DNA of 64,000 nucleotides from Gambelia wislizenii. Taxonomy: Eukaryota; Chordata; Lepidosauria; Squamata; Crotaphytidae. How positions within the stretch are numbered: position 1 is the first letter of the stretch; each line of letters starts with the position of its first letter. Under the pieces are notes generated by a model, which was not told the DNA's origin, made no database searches, and was given only the letters and a program-made list of their open reading frames with translations. The stretch covers positions 443,106,687 through 443,170,686 of the forward strand of contig JAUMIR010000001.1 in assembly GCA_030847615.1 (NCBI GenBank), read 5' to 3'. The position numbers were made by a program, and so were the translations under genes. Shown one piece after another: positions 43,207 through 53,719 of this stretch.

Positions 43207-44535
43207 TCAGGGTTGCTCCAGTCCCTCCTGTCCGCCCACAGGCTGGGGCTCCTCCTGGGGGGCTTCTGCGGCCTCGGCCTTGCTGGGTCCCAAAGAGTGC
43301 TCCGAGTCGGTGGCGGCTGCAGCGGCCGCTCCGTCCTTGCCGGGCGGCTGCGGCGACCCTTTGGCGGCGCACATCCTGAAGCAGGCCTGGAAGCCCTGCA
43401 GCGCGGCCATGACCAGGATCACCAGCATCACCACGGCCACCGTGATGAGGATGAAGACGTAGTTGGAGGCGTCTGCGGAGGCCGGCGGCTTCTCGGCCGT
43501 CCCGGCGGCGCTGTCGTTGCCCGCCCCAGAAGGGAAGGCCTCCTCCTCGGTGGAGCTGTTCGGGCCGGGCCGGCCGCTGGGAGCGGGAGGGAAAGCTCCG
43601 CCGGCGGCGGGCGCTGTGGGCAGGCTGGGCCGGGCCGTCGAGGCGGTTCCTCCCGCGCCCGTCGGCCCGAGGCAGGCGTCTTCGTCGGCCGCCAAGCGCG
43701 AGCCCCGGGCGCAGAGGCAGAGGAAGGCGCCGCGGGGGCCCCGGCAGTCGGGGGGCTCCACACAGGCGGCCCGGCGGGGGCTCCAGTAGCCGCTGGGGCA
43801 GGAGCAGAGCCGGCCCTGCGCGCCTTCCCAGTGGGCGCCGTCGGGCGAGAGGCGGCAGAGGAAGCGCGCCTGGCGGCCGTCGGGGCAGCTCAGGGCCAGC
43901 TCGGTGCCGGGCGGGCTGGGCTCCCCGTCGGCGCCCTGGAGGGCGGGGCAGGCGCGGGCGTGGCGGGACTTGCAGATGTAGCCCCCCGGGCTGGCCTTAG
44001 CGCAGGCGTGCTCCCTCAGGCCCCAGGGCTCCAAGCCCGGCCGGCCCAGCGTCACCTGCAGCCCGGCGCACCGCTGCACCGTGCACGACTTGCTGGGCTC
44101 CCTCAGCCAGCGCGGGGGCACCTCCTCCTCCTCGGTCGGGGCGCTCTCGTTGCCGGCGGCCTCCTGGAGGCGGGCCGGGGGCGCCCAGGAGAAGCCCCGC
44201 AGCGGCAGGTCTTCGCGGGTGCACTGCTGGGCCTTTCTCACCAGGCCCAGCCAGAACAAGGAGGCGCCCGACCCCTCGGCCAGCCCGGCCAGCAGAGCCA
44301 GGAGGGCGCGGACTTCGGGGGGGCCGCTGGCCGTGCTCAGGCCGCCGCCGTGCTCCGCGCAGGCCTCCTGGGCCCTCCGGAAGGGCAGCCGGGCCAGGTG
44401 GACGCTGTAGCAGGGCCCCGAAGCGCCCAGGCACCGCGTGCGGGCGCCATGGAGGGGCCGCTCGGCCCCGGAGCTCCGCGGCGCCCAGAAGGACGGCCAG
44501 AGGACCAGAGAGGCAAACACGACGGCCCTCCGCAT
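43207..44535 (-). CDS. CLEC14A: C-type lectin domain family 14 member A
   Basis: Single-exon, type I membrane glycoprotein of the group XIV C-type lectins (with thrombomodulin, CD93 and endosialin); in mammals it is an endothelial adhesion/angiogenesis protein. Seen in 442 residues: signal peptide 1-24; C-type lectin-like domain about 35-189 with cysteines C35, C42, C59, C151, C156, C178 and C188 and a WLGL core; a cysteine-rich sushi-like segment about 190-245; an EGF-like module about 246-288 (six Cys); a Pro/Ser/Thr/Gly mucin-like stalk about 290-357 with NSS and NDS sequons; a TM helix about 358-380; and a 62-residue cytoplasmic tail. No EPN/QPD plus WND calcium-site motifs are visible, so sugar binding is not expected. 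Human CLEC14A is 490 residues; most of the shortfall is in the stalk. An upstream in-frame ATG at 44574 would add 13 residues, but it has T at -3, whereas 44535 has G at -3 and gives a normal signal peptide. Convergent with SSTR1. Confidence 0.93.
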   Translation of the reverse strand: MRRAVVFASLVLWPSFWAPRSSGAERPLHGARTRCLGASGPCYSVHLARLPFRRAQEACAEHGGGLSTASGPPEVRALLALLAGLAEGSGASLFWLGLVRKAQQCTREDLPLRGFSWAPPARLQEAAGNESAPTEEEEVPPRWLREPSKSCTVQRCAGLQVTLGRPGLEPWGLREHACAKASPGGYICKSRHARACPALQGADGEPSPPGTELALSCPDGRQARFLCRLSPDGAHWEGAQGRLCSCPSGYWSPRRAACVEPPDCRGPRGAFLCLCARGSRLAADEDACLGPTGAGGTASTARPSLPTAPAAGGAFPPAPSGRPGPNSSTEEEAFPSGAGNDSAAGTAEKPPASADASNYVFILITVAVVMLVILVMAALQGFQACFRMCAAKGSPQPPGKDGAAAAAATDSEHSLGPSKAEAAEAPQEEPQPVGGQEGLEQP

Positions 44536-45000
44536 CGCGACTCCCAGCGCCACAATGGGCCCAGGAGGGGGCATTCATTCACGGGCCCGCCCGCCAGCCA
44601 GCCCGCCAGGGGTGAAGGAAAGTGTCATGCATGGGGCAACTCCTTTTTCCTCCGTGTTCACAACAATATCTTGGCTCCCACAGCCTTTTCCCTTTCGAGT
44701 TGCTGGAAGGAAATGTGTCAGGGCTTCGGCTTGACCTTAACATCCTTGATTTGTTGAAGTCTGTGCCAGATGCGCCTTTCCAAAGCAGGGAAACGTCTGA
44801 TAAAAACTCGCCTCCAGCGACAGGCGGAGGACTTTCCTTTGCCTTCGCTTCACCGCGCGGGGGACTGGAGAAATTGCCCGCCCAAACCAGACCTAGGAAA
44901 GTAGCCTGGGATTTGATCTCTGCTACTCCGAACTTTCAAGAAGCCAGAACTGGTAGTTAAGCTGGAGAAGAACCATTTTTTTGATTTTTTTTTTTTTAAA
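44536..45000 (-). promoter_or_regulatory. CLEC14A 5' flank / promoter region
   Basis: CpG content remains raised to about 44.6 kb and tails off by 44.9 kb. Several GGAA/TTCC cores (44654, 44709, 44834) could be ETS sites, which would fit endothelial expression, but such short words are weak evidence. Confidence 0.3.
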
Positions 45001-45312
45001 GCTAGAAACCAATGCTTGTGTTTGACTGGTAGGTAACTCAAACCTCTGTGTCTGACAGAGTTGCTGAGTTTAGAATGATCGTGATGATAATTAATAGTAA
45101 ACTATGTTATTTTTGAAAGGAGAGAAACTTTTTAATTTTTATTTTAAAAATCAGATTTCTGTACCCCAAATTGCTGTTTTTAAATCATTGGTTTTCATCC
45201 TGATTGAAGTCCTCAACTCCTGTCTCACATCAGCCATGCCACACACACACACACACCCATCAGCTTCCCTCTGCAGTATGAAGGTAAGGTTTTCGCTACC
45301 TTGCAAAGCTTG

Positions 45313-45558
45313 TAGAATCATAGAGTTTGAAGAGACCACAGTGTCATCTAGTCCAACCCCTGCCATGCAGGCACACCATCAAAATACTCCTGAGAGATAG
45401 TCATCCAATCTCTGTTTAAAGACCTCCAAAGAAGAAGAATCCACCACTCACTGAGGAGGTCTTTTGCACTGTGGAACAGCTCTTACTGGCAGGAAGTTCT
45501 TCCTAATGTTTAGGCAGAATCTCCTTTCTTGCAATTTGAATCAATTGGTTTGTGCTCT
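45313..45558 (-). mobile_element. CR1 LINE, left part (interrupted by copia)
   Basis: Antisense CR1 3' end: TAGAATCATAGAGTTTGAAG, CATCTAGTCCAACCCCTGCC, CTCTGTTTAAAGACCTCCAA, TTTGAATCAATTGGTTTGTG. Continues at 51071 after the copia insertion. Confidence 0.9.
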
Positions 45559-46040
45559 TGTTGGGGATGATAGGACACTCAATCCCCGGAGGAAGCAACA
45601 ATATCTCAGTAGAAGTCAGCAGCAACCCATTCCCAAGAAGGATACTCATGCACAGAGAGATTGTTTTCCAAACAAACAGGAGGTACTTTATCTTGAAGCT
45701 CAAAGCAGTTACGATATGTACAGATATTCACAAAGTAGATGGACAAACTGCTACACCAGGCACCGGATTTGCTCAAGAGAGAAAGTGCTCTGGGCGCAGC
45801 CTCCTTTTATACAGTCCCTTGGGGCATTGGCTCCCCCAAACACCTGGGTGCCTTACATCAGCCTTTTGCACCCCACACTCTACTGTGCACCCCACACTTC
45901 AGCCTGATGCAATGCCCTGCAATCTCCTGACTGTGCAGCTGTGGCCTCCAGGTTTGAGACTGGCCTTGGGCTTGACTAGGCTGGCAGACTTGGCAGTTGT
46001 CTGGCCATTTTCTAAGGAGTTCAGACATTGACTCCTGACA
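45559..46040 (-). repeat. Copia 3' LTR
   Basis: 482 bases, TGTTGGGGATGATAGG...GACTCCTGACA on the + strand. On the element's strand it contains TGTATAAAAGGAGG, a good TATA box. Confidence 0.93.
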
Positions 46041-46052
46041 ATCCCCTCCACA
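46041..46052 (-). promoter_or_regulatory. Copia polypurine tract
   Basis: The reverse strand reads TTGTGGAGGGGAT immediately before the 3' LTR, the plus-strand primer site expected there. Confidence 0.7.
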
Positions 46053-46205
46053 ATGGTCAGGCTTCTGTGTAGGACACATATTGATCAAAACATATACAGT
46101 CATAGTACAGTGGTGCAAACACAACAACAGTACACTGTATACATTTACATACATTGTAAGACACCAATGGTCTTTCAGTTGATCTTCCCTTATTATGCCT
46201 CCACC

Positions 46206-46595
46206 TTACACTGTGGTGGCAAGGCCCAGCCTCTTTGCCAGCTCATCATGGCTTCCTGCTGGAAGGGCTTTCGTGAGCAGGTCTGCAAAGGTGTCCTCAG
46301 ATGGACAGTAACGCAGACACAAGACACCCTCTTGTATCAACTGCCTCATGCTCTGGTAGCATATCACAATGTATTTCGTCCTACACTTTAAGTTCTCTGC
46401 CTCTGCCATTGCAATGCAAGCAACAGGCATGTGGCACAGCTCTCCAAGATCTGCAAGCATCTGCCTTAACCATTGTATCTCACTTGCCATTTCATATAAG
46501 GCAGCAAATTCAGCCTCTGTTGTGCTTAAAGCCACACAATTCTGTTTTCTGGATCTCCATACTATGGAACTCTCTGCATATCCAACTACCATCCC
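46206..46595 (-). pseudogene. Copia RNase H
   Basis: GYAESSIVWRSRKQNCVALS, TTEAEFAALYEMASEIQWLR, TKYIVICYQSMRQLIQEGVL and DTFADLLTKALPAGSHDELA match the C-terminal RNase H of copia polyproteins. Carries the nested L2 fragment just upstream. Confidence 0.88.
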
Positions 46596-46600
46596 GGTCA

Positions 46601-46780
46601 TAATAATAATAATAAAATAATAAAATTTATTTATATCCCGCCCCTCTGCAAGCAATCGGGGCGGCTTACAACGATAAAATGGTAGACAGTATAAAACAAC
46701 CCAAAATCCCTCCCTCCCCTTAAAACATTATTAAATTAATACAAGTTAAAATCAATATGTAATACAATATGTTAAAAAGA
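46601..46780 (-). mobile_element. L2 3'-end fragment nested in copia
   Basis: (ATA)n followed by TTATTTATATCCCGCCCCTC and GGGGCGGCTTACAACGATAA: the L2 3' UTR in antisense. Flanked by CGGTCA at 46595-46600 and 46781-46786, a 6-bp target duplication. Size is that of a SINE. Confidence 0.8.
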
Positions 46781-47110
46781 CGGTCACAGACGTCTTGTCA
46801 GAAGTTTCTGCTGCAAAAGAGCTATCTACATAGTATTCAAGTGTCATCTGGCTCCCTGCCAACTTCAGTCACAAGTCCCTGGTCCCCTTGAGATACCTGA
46901 TGACTCTTCAGGGCATCCTAATCCACCTTCCTAGATTTGGAGACCCTCCTACTAAGTACACCAACAGCAAAGCTTATGTCAGGTCTGGTGTTGTTGGAAA
47001 TGAACAACAAACTACCAACTACAGAGTGATGCAAATCAGGCCTTTCAAAATTTTCTTCTGCATCCAAATTCACAAAATCTATAGTCATGGGGGTTCTGAC
47101 TACCTTAGCC

Positions 47111-47833
47111 TCACTCAGCCCACACTTGGCTATTGTCTATTTTTTTTCTCTGGCTCAGGAAAACCCCACCAAGGCCGGTTCTCTCAACTTCTACACCTAA
47201 GTAACATTTTAGGCTGCCCAGGTCCTTCAGCTTGAACCATCTTTCCAACTCCACCTGCACATGCTTCACATCATTGGCACTCTTTGCCACCACACAAAGG
47301 TCATCCACATTAATCACTAATATGACATCATTGTCACCTGTCCCCTTGGTATATACACAAGCCTCAGTGACACTTCTTGTATATCTAAGTGTCACCAAAA
47401 CTTGATGGATGTACCTGTTCCAACCGTGCGTGCTTTGCTTCAGAGCATAAAGCACTTTGTGCAATAAGTACACTTTATTTATTCTGTCATGCACTATCTT
47501 AACCTGGGGCCTGCTCCATGTACACTCTCCTCCAGATCAGTGTTCAAATACGCTGTCTCAAAATCAAAATGCTGCACGACCATTCGCCTTTGGGCTGCAA
47601 CAGCTAACACCATCCTCAGACTCTCTGGCTTTGCTGTAGGAGAAAACATCAAAGTTGGTGTAGTGCTCTTGTGAAAAACCCTTCGCTACTAAATGTGCCT
47701 TACACTTCTGTGTTCCATCAGGCATGTCCTTAAGCTTATACACCCACCGGCAACCAACAACCTTTTGATCTTTGGGCCTCTCAACAACTTGAAACACTTG
47801 CCTTTCAACCAATGACTCAAACTCTGAGTGCAT
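47111..47833 (-). pseudogene. Copia reverse transcriptase
   Basis: Reads ERPKDQKVVGCRWVYKLKDM, HLVAKGFSQEHYTNFDVFS, then after a frameshift KVLYALKQSTHGWNRYIHQV and VINVDDLCVVAKS. The YVDD catalytic box is NVDD here (Tyr to Asn); both aspartates remain. LKDLGSLKCYLGVEVERT follows. Confidence 0.88.
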
Positions 47834-47851
47834 TGCTGCGTTCCACTTTTC

Positions 47852-48298
47852 TTACTCCTCCTGAGGAAGCTTTAGGGGTTCCTGAAAGCTCTCAGGTTCA
47901 TCTGCCACAACATTATACCATCTGGCTTCTTGAACAACAAACCTGTCAGGAGCTTTTCTAACTCTCCTAGACCTCCTAGGAATGAGCACTCTAGTCCTGC
48001 TTGACACATCTTCACTGGAGCTGCTGCTACTGCCTCTCTCCGTGTCAGGCTCTCTTTTTAGGAACATGTCAGGCTCAAAGCTTGGTGGTGGTGTTGTGTG
48101 TGTTGGAGTGGCATGGGAAATGTCAGGCTTTTCTTCCTCTGCTTCCCCTTCATCATCAGACATCACCACCCCTCCATTTGTAGGGTTTTGGGGAGTTGCT
48201 GGCACATCTCTCTCCAAGGGAATGAACACCTCTCGATTGCAATGCAACCTGTCCCATCCTGTGTTGAACTCAAAACTTGAACTTCTGGAGTAAACCAC
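47852..48298 (-). pseudogene. Copia integrase-RT linker
   Basis: Acidic, Ser/Pro-rich stretch with basic RRSRRVRKAPDRF near its end, the standard copia block just upstream of RT (RRS-R-rk-P-ry). Confidence 0.7.
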
Positions 48299-48535
48299 CT
48301 TTCTGGGGTGAACAGAAAATCTATATTTATTGTCCCCATATCAAAGGAAATCCAGCCTTCTGGTTCTAGGCTGCCCAGGCTTCCTTAGGTTTGGGGGTAC
48401 CAGGACATTTGCATATTGGCAAATATGCGCAGATGGTTAAGGTTTGGTGCTCTACCATATAATAGATAATATGGAGTCTCATTGACACTAGAACTCCATA
48501 ATTGATTCATATGGTAAGCAGCAGTCAACACTGCT

Positions 48536-49148
48536 TCATCCCCATAGCTCAGCTGTGGCTTGTGTGTCATCCATCATGCACTCCTGCATTTGTTTTAGCA
48601 TTCCAATTTTTCCCTCTGCAAAACCATCTTCCCTGGGAGATGTGGGGTTCATGGTTTTGTGCCTAATGCCCCTCCTACGCATCCAGGTCTGCAGGCTATT
48701 AGACAAAAATTCACCTCCCCTATCAGTTACCAAGCTGGCAACCTTGTAGGGGAATTTTCTTTTGATAGAGTTCACCCACTCACGGAACCTGTCTGCAGCC
48801 TGACTTCTGTTTAAGCAGGTATACATAGGTATACCTGGTGTGTCTGTCCACAATCACTAGGAAGTAGCAGTTTCTCCAATCAGTGGGCTTGTAGGGGCTG
48901 GCTAAATCCGCATGGACAACCTCAGAAGGTCTCTGTGTGACCCACTGGCTTCTTTTTGCAATTGGGAAAGCTTTCACTTTTACTTCCCTGCATACTGCAC
49001 ATTCCAGAAACCTTGGGCAAATTTTCATGTTCAAATCAGGGCAGACTCTTGCCTGCTGTTTCAGCCCTTTATAGTTAGAATGGCCCATTACTCTGTGAAA
49101 ATAGTGGACACCCTTGTCATGCAGGGGCACATTATTTACAGGGTTCAC
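48536..49148 (-). pseudogene. Copia integrase
   Basis: Pre-integrase zinc region HRVMGHSNYKGLKQQ ... CAVC, then the catalytic core: HADLASP (first Asp), SLVTDRGGEFLSNSL (second Asp) and PTSPREDGFAEGKIGML (Glu; the usual N of NG is D). A frameshift near 48,840 separates the two parts. Confidence 0.85.
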
Positions 49149-49289
49149 ATTTGCTACTTTTCCTTTGGCAAACGTGGTACAATCACTGTTTCTTCAACCC
49201 TTTGGCACAGACATTATGTTTGTATGTTACTATACATTGTTCCCCCTCAAATAATACCTTGTAACCATCAACAAACAGTTGGGACACAC

Positions 49290-49562
49290 TTAATATACAG
49301 TACAGTTCTCTAGATTAGTGGCACACAATACATTTTTGAACTCTTTACCAAAGGCTGACACATACGCAGTGCCCATCTTTTGCACCTTCCTGGCGGCACC
49401 ATCTGCAAGGGAAATATTTGTTATGGAAACATTTTGTACATACCTTAACCGTCTCAAGTCATTTACAATGTTACGGGTTGCACCGCTGTCTAACAAACAC
49501 ACTACCCCCTCAGCACCCACAGCATGTTGTTTTGCCACATAAGCATGGCAAGCAGCCTGCAA
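49290..49562 (-). pseudogene. Copia aspartic protease
   Basis: VCLLDSGATRNIVNDLRRL contains the DSGA active-site motif; ISLADGAARKVQKMGTAYVS follows. About 90 codons open. Confidence 0.85.
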
Positions 49563-49592
49563 GGATGCACCCCTCTGGCTCTGGGCAGTCTT

Positions 49593-49775
49593 TCACCTCA
49601 TGGCTGTGCCACCCCTCCTGTTCAGTGCAGGCAATTTACACTCTTTCTGGAGATGTCTGACTTTCTTGCATATGAAGCAGCATCTCACAGAGCTGCAGAC
49701 TCTCTCCTCCATGTCAGATGCCTCTGGAGGTGCTGTGCATTCTTGATTGTGTCTGGCTGGCTGTTTCCTTCCCAC
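49593..49775 (-). pseudogene. Copia gag zinc knuckle
   Basis: CFICKKVRHLQKEC fits C-x2-C-x4-H-x4-C exactly; it is preceded by basic residues. Confidence 0.85.
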
Positions 49776-49799
49776 TAAGTTTGTATGCAGTCGGGACTT

Positions 49800-50190
49800 G
49801 AACTGCTTGCGTTAGACCTCTTCCAGAATCCGCTCGGCCACCAGCGCCATGGACAATTCATGCTCGCTGATAGCCTGCAAACTGTACATAAGGTAGTCCC
49901 ACTCCTTGGTTAAACTGCCCAGGAGTATGTAATATTTATGGGCTTCTGGGATATTCACCCCTCTATTGGCAACCTCTTGAAACAGCTGCCTCATTTCCAT
50001 CAAATGGGCTTTCACACAGCCCATGGGACACAGCTTCGTATTATAGTCTTTTTGTCCATATCAGCTTGGACAGGCATGAAGAACTCTGGTGCACTATTCT
50101 TAATGCCTCCCACAGCTGATAAGCAGTCTGTGCTTCAGCGGCATGAATCAGCTGGGACGAGCTCAGTGAGAGGAGAATTGCAACTTTAGC
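49800..50190 (-). pseudogene. Copia gag capsid-like region
   Basis: Reverse frame 50024-49812 reads MRQLFQEVANRGVNIPEAHK, YYILLGSLTKEWDYLMYSLQ, HELSMALVAERILEEV, matching the UBN2-type gag of copia elements. Upstream 50190-50030 is out of frame. Confidence 0.8.
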
Positions 50191-50576
50191 ACTCTGGTCA
50201 GGTAAACGAAAGGCTTGCTATCTCATATTCCGACCCCTCCAGGATCACACCTTCATTTTTCAAATTGTCTCTAATTAATGAAACCTTGCATATAAACACT
50301 CCAGGACTGATACTTGTCGTCTACGAGCTTGTCAAAGCAAATGACGCTTGTCTCAGCCAGTGTGCTGCCTGGAAGCAAAGACCTTCCAGCCAGAAAACAA
50401 AACTGGCAGCTGGCTGCTCTTCAAGGCTTTCTGTGAGATAACATCTACTGCAGAGATGCTGGACTGGAGCTGAATCGTTTCATAGCCAAATGCCAAAACA
50501 CTGAAAATAGGCAAAAGAGTCCTAGTATCCGGAAACATTTCTGGGTGCACCTTATCTTATCTGAGATCAATCAGCC

Positions 50577-50590
50577 GGGCCCATAACCCA
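50577..50590 (-). promoter_or_regulatory. Copia primer-binding site (initiator-tRNA half type)
   Basis: The + strand reads GGGCCCATAACCCA, identical to the anticodon stem-loop of eukaryotic initiator tRNA-Met, one base from the 5' LTR. On the element strand it is complementary to that tRNA. Copia elements prime with an internal tRNA-iMet half rather than the 3' end. Confidence 0.85.
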
Positions 50591-50591
50591 T

Positions 50592-51070
50592 TGTTGGGGA
50601 TGATAGGACACTCAATCTCCAGAGGAAGCAAAAATATCTCAGTAGACATCAGCAGCAACCCGTTCCCAAGAAGGATACTCACACACAGAGAGATTGTCTT
50701 CCAAACAAACAGGAGGTACTTTATCCTGAAGCTCAAAGCTGTTACAATATGTACAGATATTCTCAAAGTAGATGGACAAACTGCTACACCAGGCACCGGA
50801 TTTGCTCAAGAAAGTGCTCTGGGCACAGCCTCCTTTTATACAGTCCCTTGGGGCATTGGCTCCCCCAAACACCTGGGTGCTCTTACATCAGCCTTTTGCA
50901 CACCACACTCTACTGTGCACCCCACACTTCAGCCTGATGCAGTGCCCTGCAATCTCCTGACTGTGCAGCTGTGGCCTCCAGGTTTGAGACTGGCCTTGGG
51001 CTTGACTAGGTTGGCAGACTTGGCAGTTGTCTGGCCATTTTCTAAGGAGTTCAGACACTGACTCCTGACA
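50592..51070 (-). repeat. Copia 5' LTR
   Basis: 479 bases, same ends as the other LTR; TATAAAAGG on the reverse strand near 50840. Lacks a 4-base GAGA present in the 3' LTR. Confidence 0.93.
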
Positions 51071-51930
51071 GCTCTAATCTCCAGAACAGCTGAAAACAAC
51101 CTTGCTCTATCTTCAACATGGTATCTCTCCAAATATTTAAAGGGGGTATCATATCATTTCTCTGTCTTCACCTTTCCAAGCTGAGCATCCCCAGTTCTCT
51201 AAACCATTCCTCACAGGACATAGTTTCCAGACCCCTTACCATCTTGGCTGCCCTTTCTGAACACATTCCAGCGTGTCAACATCTTTTTTTGAGCTATGAT
51301 GCCTAGAATTCAACACAGTACTCTAGGGGAGGTCTGGACAAAGGTAAATAGAGTGGTGCTATTGCATCTCTTGATCTGGACACTATACTCCTGTTGATGT
51401 AGCCCAGAATTGCATTGGATTTTTTGACAGCCACATCACATTGTTGACTTTGTGTTAAGCTTGTGGTGTACTAAGACTTCTAGATCCTTTTCACATGTAC
51501 TGTTGACAAGCCATCCTATATTTAATTTTTTTGCCTTGCATTCATCCTTGTTGAAATTCATTCTCTTAGGTTTTTACCCAGCTCTCCAATTGATTAAGGT
51601 CATTTCTAATTATATTTTTTTCCTCTAGGATAGTATCTCTCCCCACCAAGTTAGTGCCATCTGCAAATTTAATAATTATACCTTCTATTCTGTTGTCCAA
51701 GCCATTAATATGTTAAACAACAATGGATCCAAGACCAAGCCCTGTGGCACCACACTAGTCATTTCTCTCCAGGATGAAAAGGAACCATTGATGAGTACTG
51801 TTTGTGTTCAGTCCTTCAACCAGTTACAAATCCATCTAACAGTAGGGCTGCACTGTCTAACCCACATTACATCACTTGTTGGCAAGCCTGCTCTAACCAA
51901 GCCCATGATGTTTCCATTTTAGTACAGTGA
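51071..51930 (-). mobile_element. CR1 LINE, right part
   Basis: Continues the 45313-45558 copy: ATATTTAAAGGGGGTATCAT, TAAACCATTCCTCACAGGAC, TTAGTGCCATCTGCAAATTT, AAGCCCTGTGGCACCACACT. Together with the left part about 1.1 kb of antisense CR1. Confidence 0.88.
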
Positions 51931-52059
51931 AGCTACAGGAGTGGATTAAACTGAGCTCACATTGTGGAGAAGACACTTCTGGATCTACTTCAGGTTGCCC
52001 TGAATCTGTTCCAAGCTTATCTGGATTTCATTTGCCAACCTTCTTCTGTACATTCCTGC

Positions 52060-52222
52060 CTGTTTGTTGTTGTGTGCCTTCAAGTCATTTCTAAGGCAAA
52101 CCTATCACAGGGTTTTCAGAGGCTGAGAGTGTGTGATTTGCCCAAGACCACCCAATGGGTTCTCATGGCTGAGTGGAGATTTGAACCCTGGTCTCCAGGG
52201 TTGTAGTCCAACACTCAAAACT
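52060..52222 (-). mobile_element. tRNA-derived SINE (antisense)
   Basis: TGTTGTTGTGTGCCTTCAAG, AGGCTGAGAGTGTGTGATTT, GGAGATTTGAACCCTGGTCT, GTTGTAGTCCAACACTC: reverse of the SINE at 63130-63302. Confidence 0.88.
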
Positions 52223-52903
52223 GATAAATGGCATAAACATATGCCATAATGAAATTTGTTAATCCTTAAGGTGCCATACGTTTCTTTGATCTTTTTGCAG
52301 CAACAGACAAAAGCAACCACTAGAAATAATCCTTAATAAAGGTGAACGAAAAAGAGTGTATCAGGAGCCTCAGATACTTCATTAAAAGTCAAATAATGGT
52401 CTTTTGAAAGATTAATTAAAAATAAATGACTGTTAGAGAGTTAATTCTAAGGGATTTATGATCCTATTTCTCCACTTTGGCTTTTGTCATAAATATTTTT
52501 TAAAAAATGCTTATAGGGCTTTATTTGTCTGTTGTGGTTTTGCTCCTTGTTTACTCCCACAGCTATACTGTGCTAGAATGTATCCATCTTCCCGTGCTCA
52601 ACTCAGACAAAATGTGAAACAGTACCGTATTTTAGTTCTGAACCTCCAGTATTAACACAAGCTCTGAATAAATTAATGATAATAATTCGTCACCGTGATT
52701 TCTTTGAAGTTAGTAGCAAAATTCCCATTGATCATAGTGGAGCCAGGATTTTATTAAGCAGCTGAAACCTCCAGGCACTTTTCCCTCTCTTCACTCCCTC
52801 TCCCTCAAGCAAGACAAATTCCGAGTAAGTATTTTGGGGGGTTTTGTAAAAGATGCCTTAGAAATGGTGTCTTTGTTGTACCAAATACTAATGAACAGTA
52901 ACT

Positions 52904-52939
52904 TGTTTGTTTGTTTGTTTGTTTGTTTGTTTGTTTGTT
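52904..52939 (+). repeat. (GTTT)n microsatellite
   Basis: Nine perfect GTTT units. Confidence 0.95.
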
Positions 52940-52944
52940 AAGAA

Positions 52945-53251
52945 TTGCTGTATCTCTTCCCAGCCAAAAGGGCTCCTGAGACAATGAACAAATAGAAATC
53001 AATTAAAACAATACAAAGATTTTTAAAAATTTAAAGCACATTAAAATACTCTTTTAAAACTCTGAAAAGCATTCTACAAACAATCCTAGAATCTAGTTTG
53101 TAAATAGTTGAAACAGCAATTTTAAACAATGAATGCCATGCAGAATAGTACTGTTTTGGCTGCCCACCGAAAGCCTAAAAGAGATGGGACCAGACTGACT
53201 TCCTTGGGTAGGGAGTCCCACAGTTCAGGCACTGCTACAGAGAAAACCCTG
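52945..53251 (-). mobile_element. LINE-type 3' region hosting the TIR element (left)
   Basis: TGGGTAGGGAGTCCCACAGT, TCAGGCACTGCTACAGAGAA, AACCCTG is the antisense L2-type host wording; it resumes at 54426 (TTATGAGTACCCACCAACC). Confidence 0.55.
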
Positions 53252-53680
53252 GGGCCGGTTACACGGGAGGATAAAGTGCAGGAAATTCCGGATTACCGTT
53301 CTTTCGCATCAGCAGTGCCCAGTTCACATGAGTTTTTGCTAAGCTGGAAGATGCGGTGTGTTGTGGGTTTCATAGTTTACACGGCATGGCATCACGATCA
53401 TGAAAGCCAGGCAGGAGGCAGGGAGGAAGCAAGGAGGGAAGCAAACACACACAAAAGAAGGATCTGCTGAGATTCCTTTTTCTCTGGAATGCAGCTGAAG
53501 CCTGTCTCTCTCCCTCTCATGAGACGGGGGAGTTCCCTGCCAGCACACGTGCACACACACACAAAAGAAGCAGCTGGAGGGAAGGAAAGCAGCCGAAAGG
53601 AGATCCCTGCTAGAGCGCATGCGTACGCACAAACAAACAAAAGGATGATTTATCAATCAGCCGGTTGCTCTCTCTCTCAT

Positions 53681-53719
<39 letters not shown>

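Larger units (their letters stand above)
45559..51070 (-). mobile_element. Ty1/copia LTR retrotransposon, complete but inactivated
   Basis: About 5.5 kb with two LTRs (TG...CA termini), inserted in an antisense CR1 with 5-bp target duplication GCTCT (45554-45558 and 51071-51075). Reverse-strand order is gag, zinc knuckle, protease, integrase, reverse transcriptase, RNase H, i.e. copia order (integrase before RT). All frames are broken by stops and frameshifts. LTRs differ by about 18 substitutions and two small indels over about 480 bases (hand count, near 4%). Also carries a nested 180-bp L2 fragment in the RNase H region. Confidence 0.93.

Noticed and set aside
43144..44757. 537-codon + strand frame across CLEC14A
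   Set aside because: Gly/Ala/Arg-rich complement of CLEC14A; no domain, no known protein.
45559..51070. Endogenous retrovirus
   Set aside because: Integrase precedes RT, no envelope, and primer site is the internal tRNA-iMet half: copia, not retrovirus.
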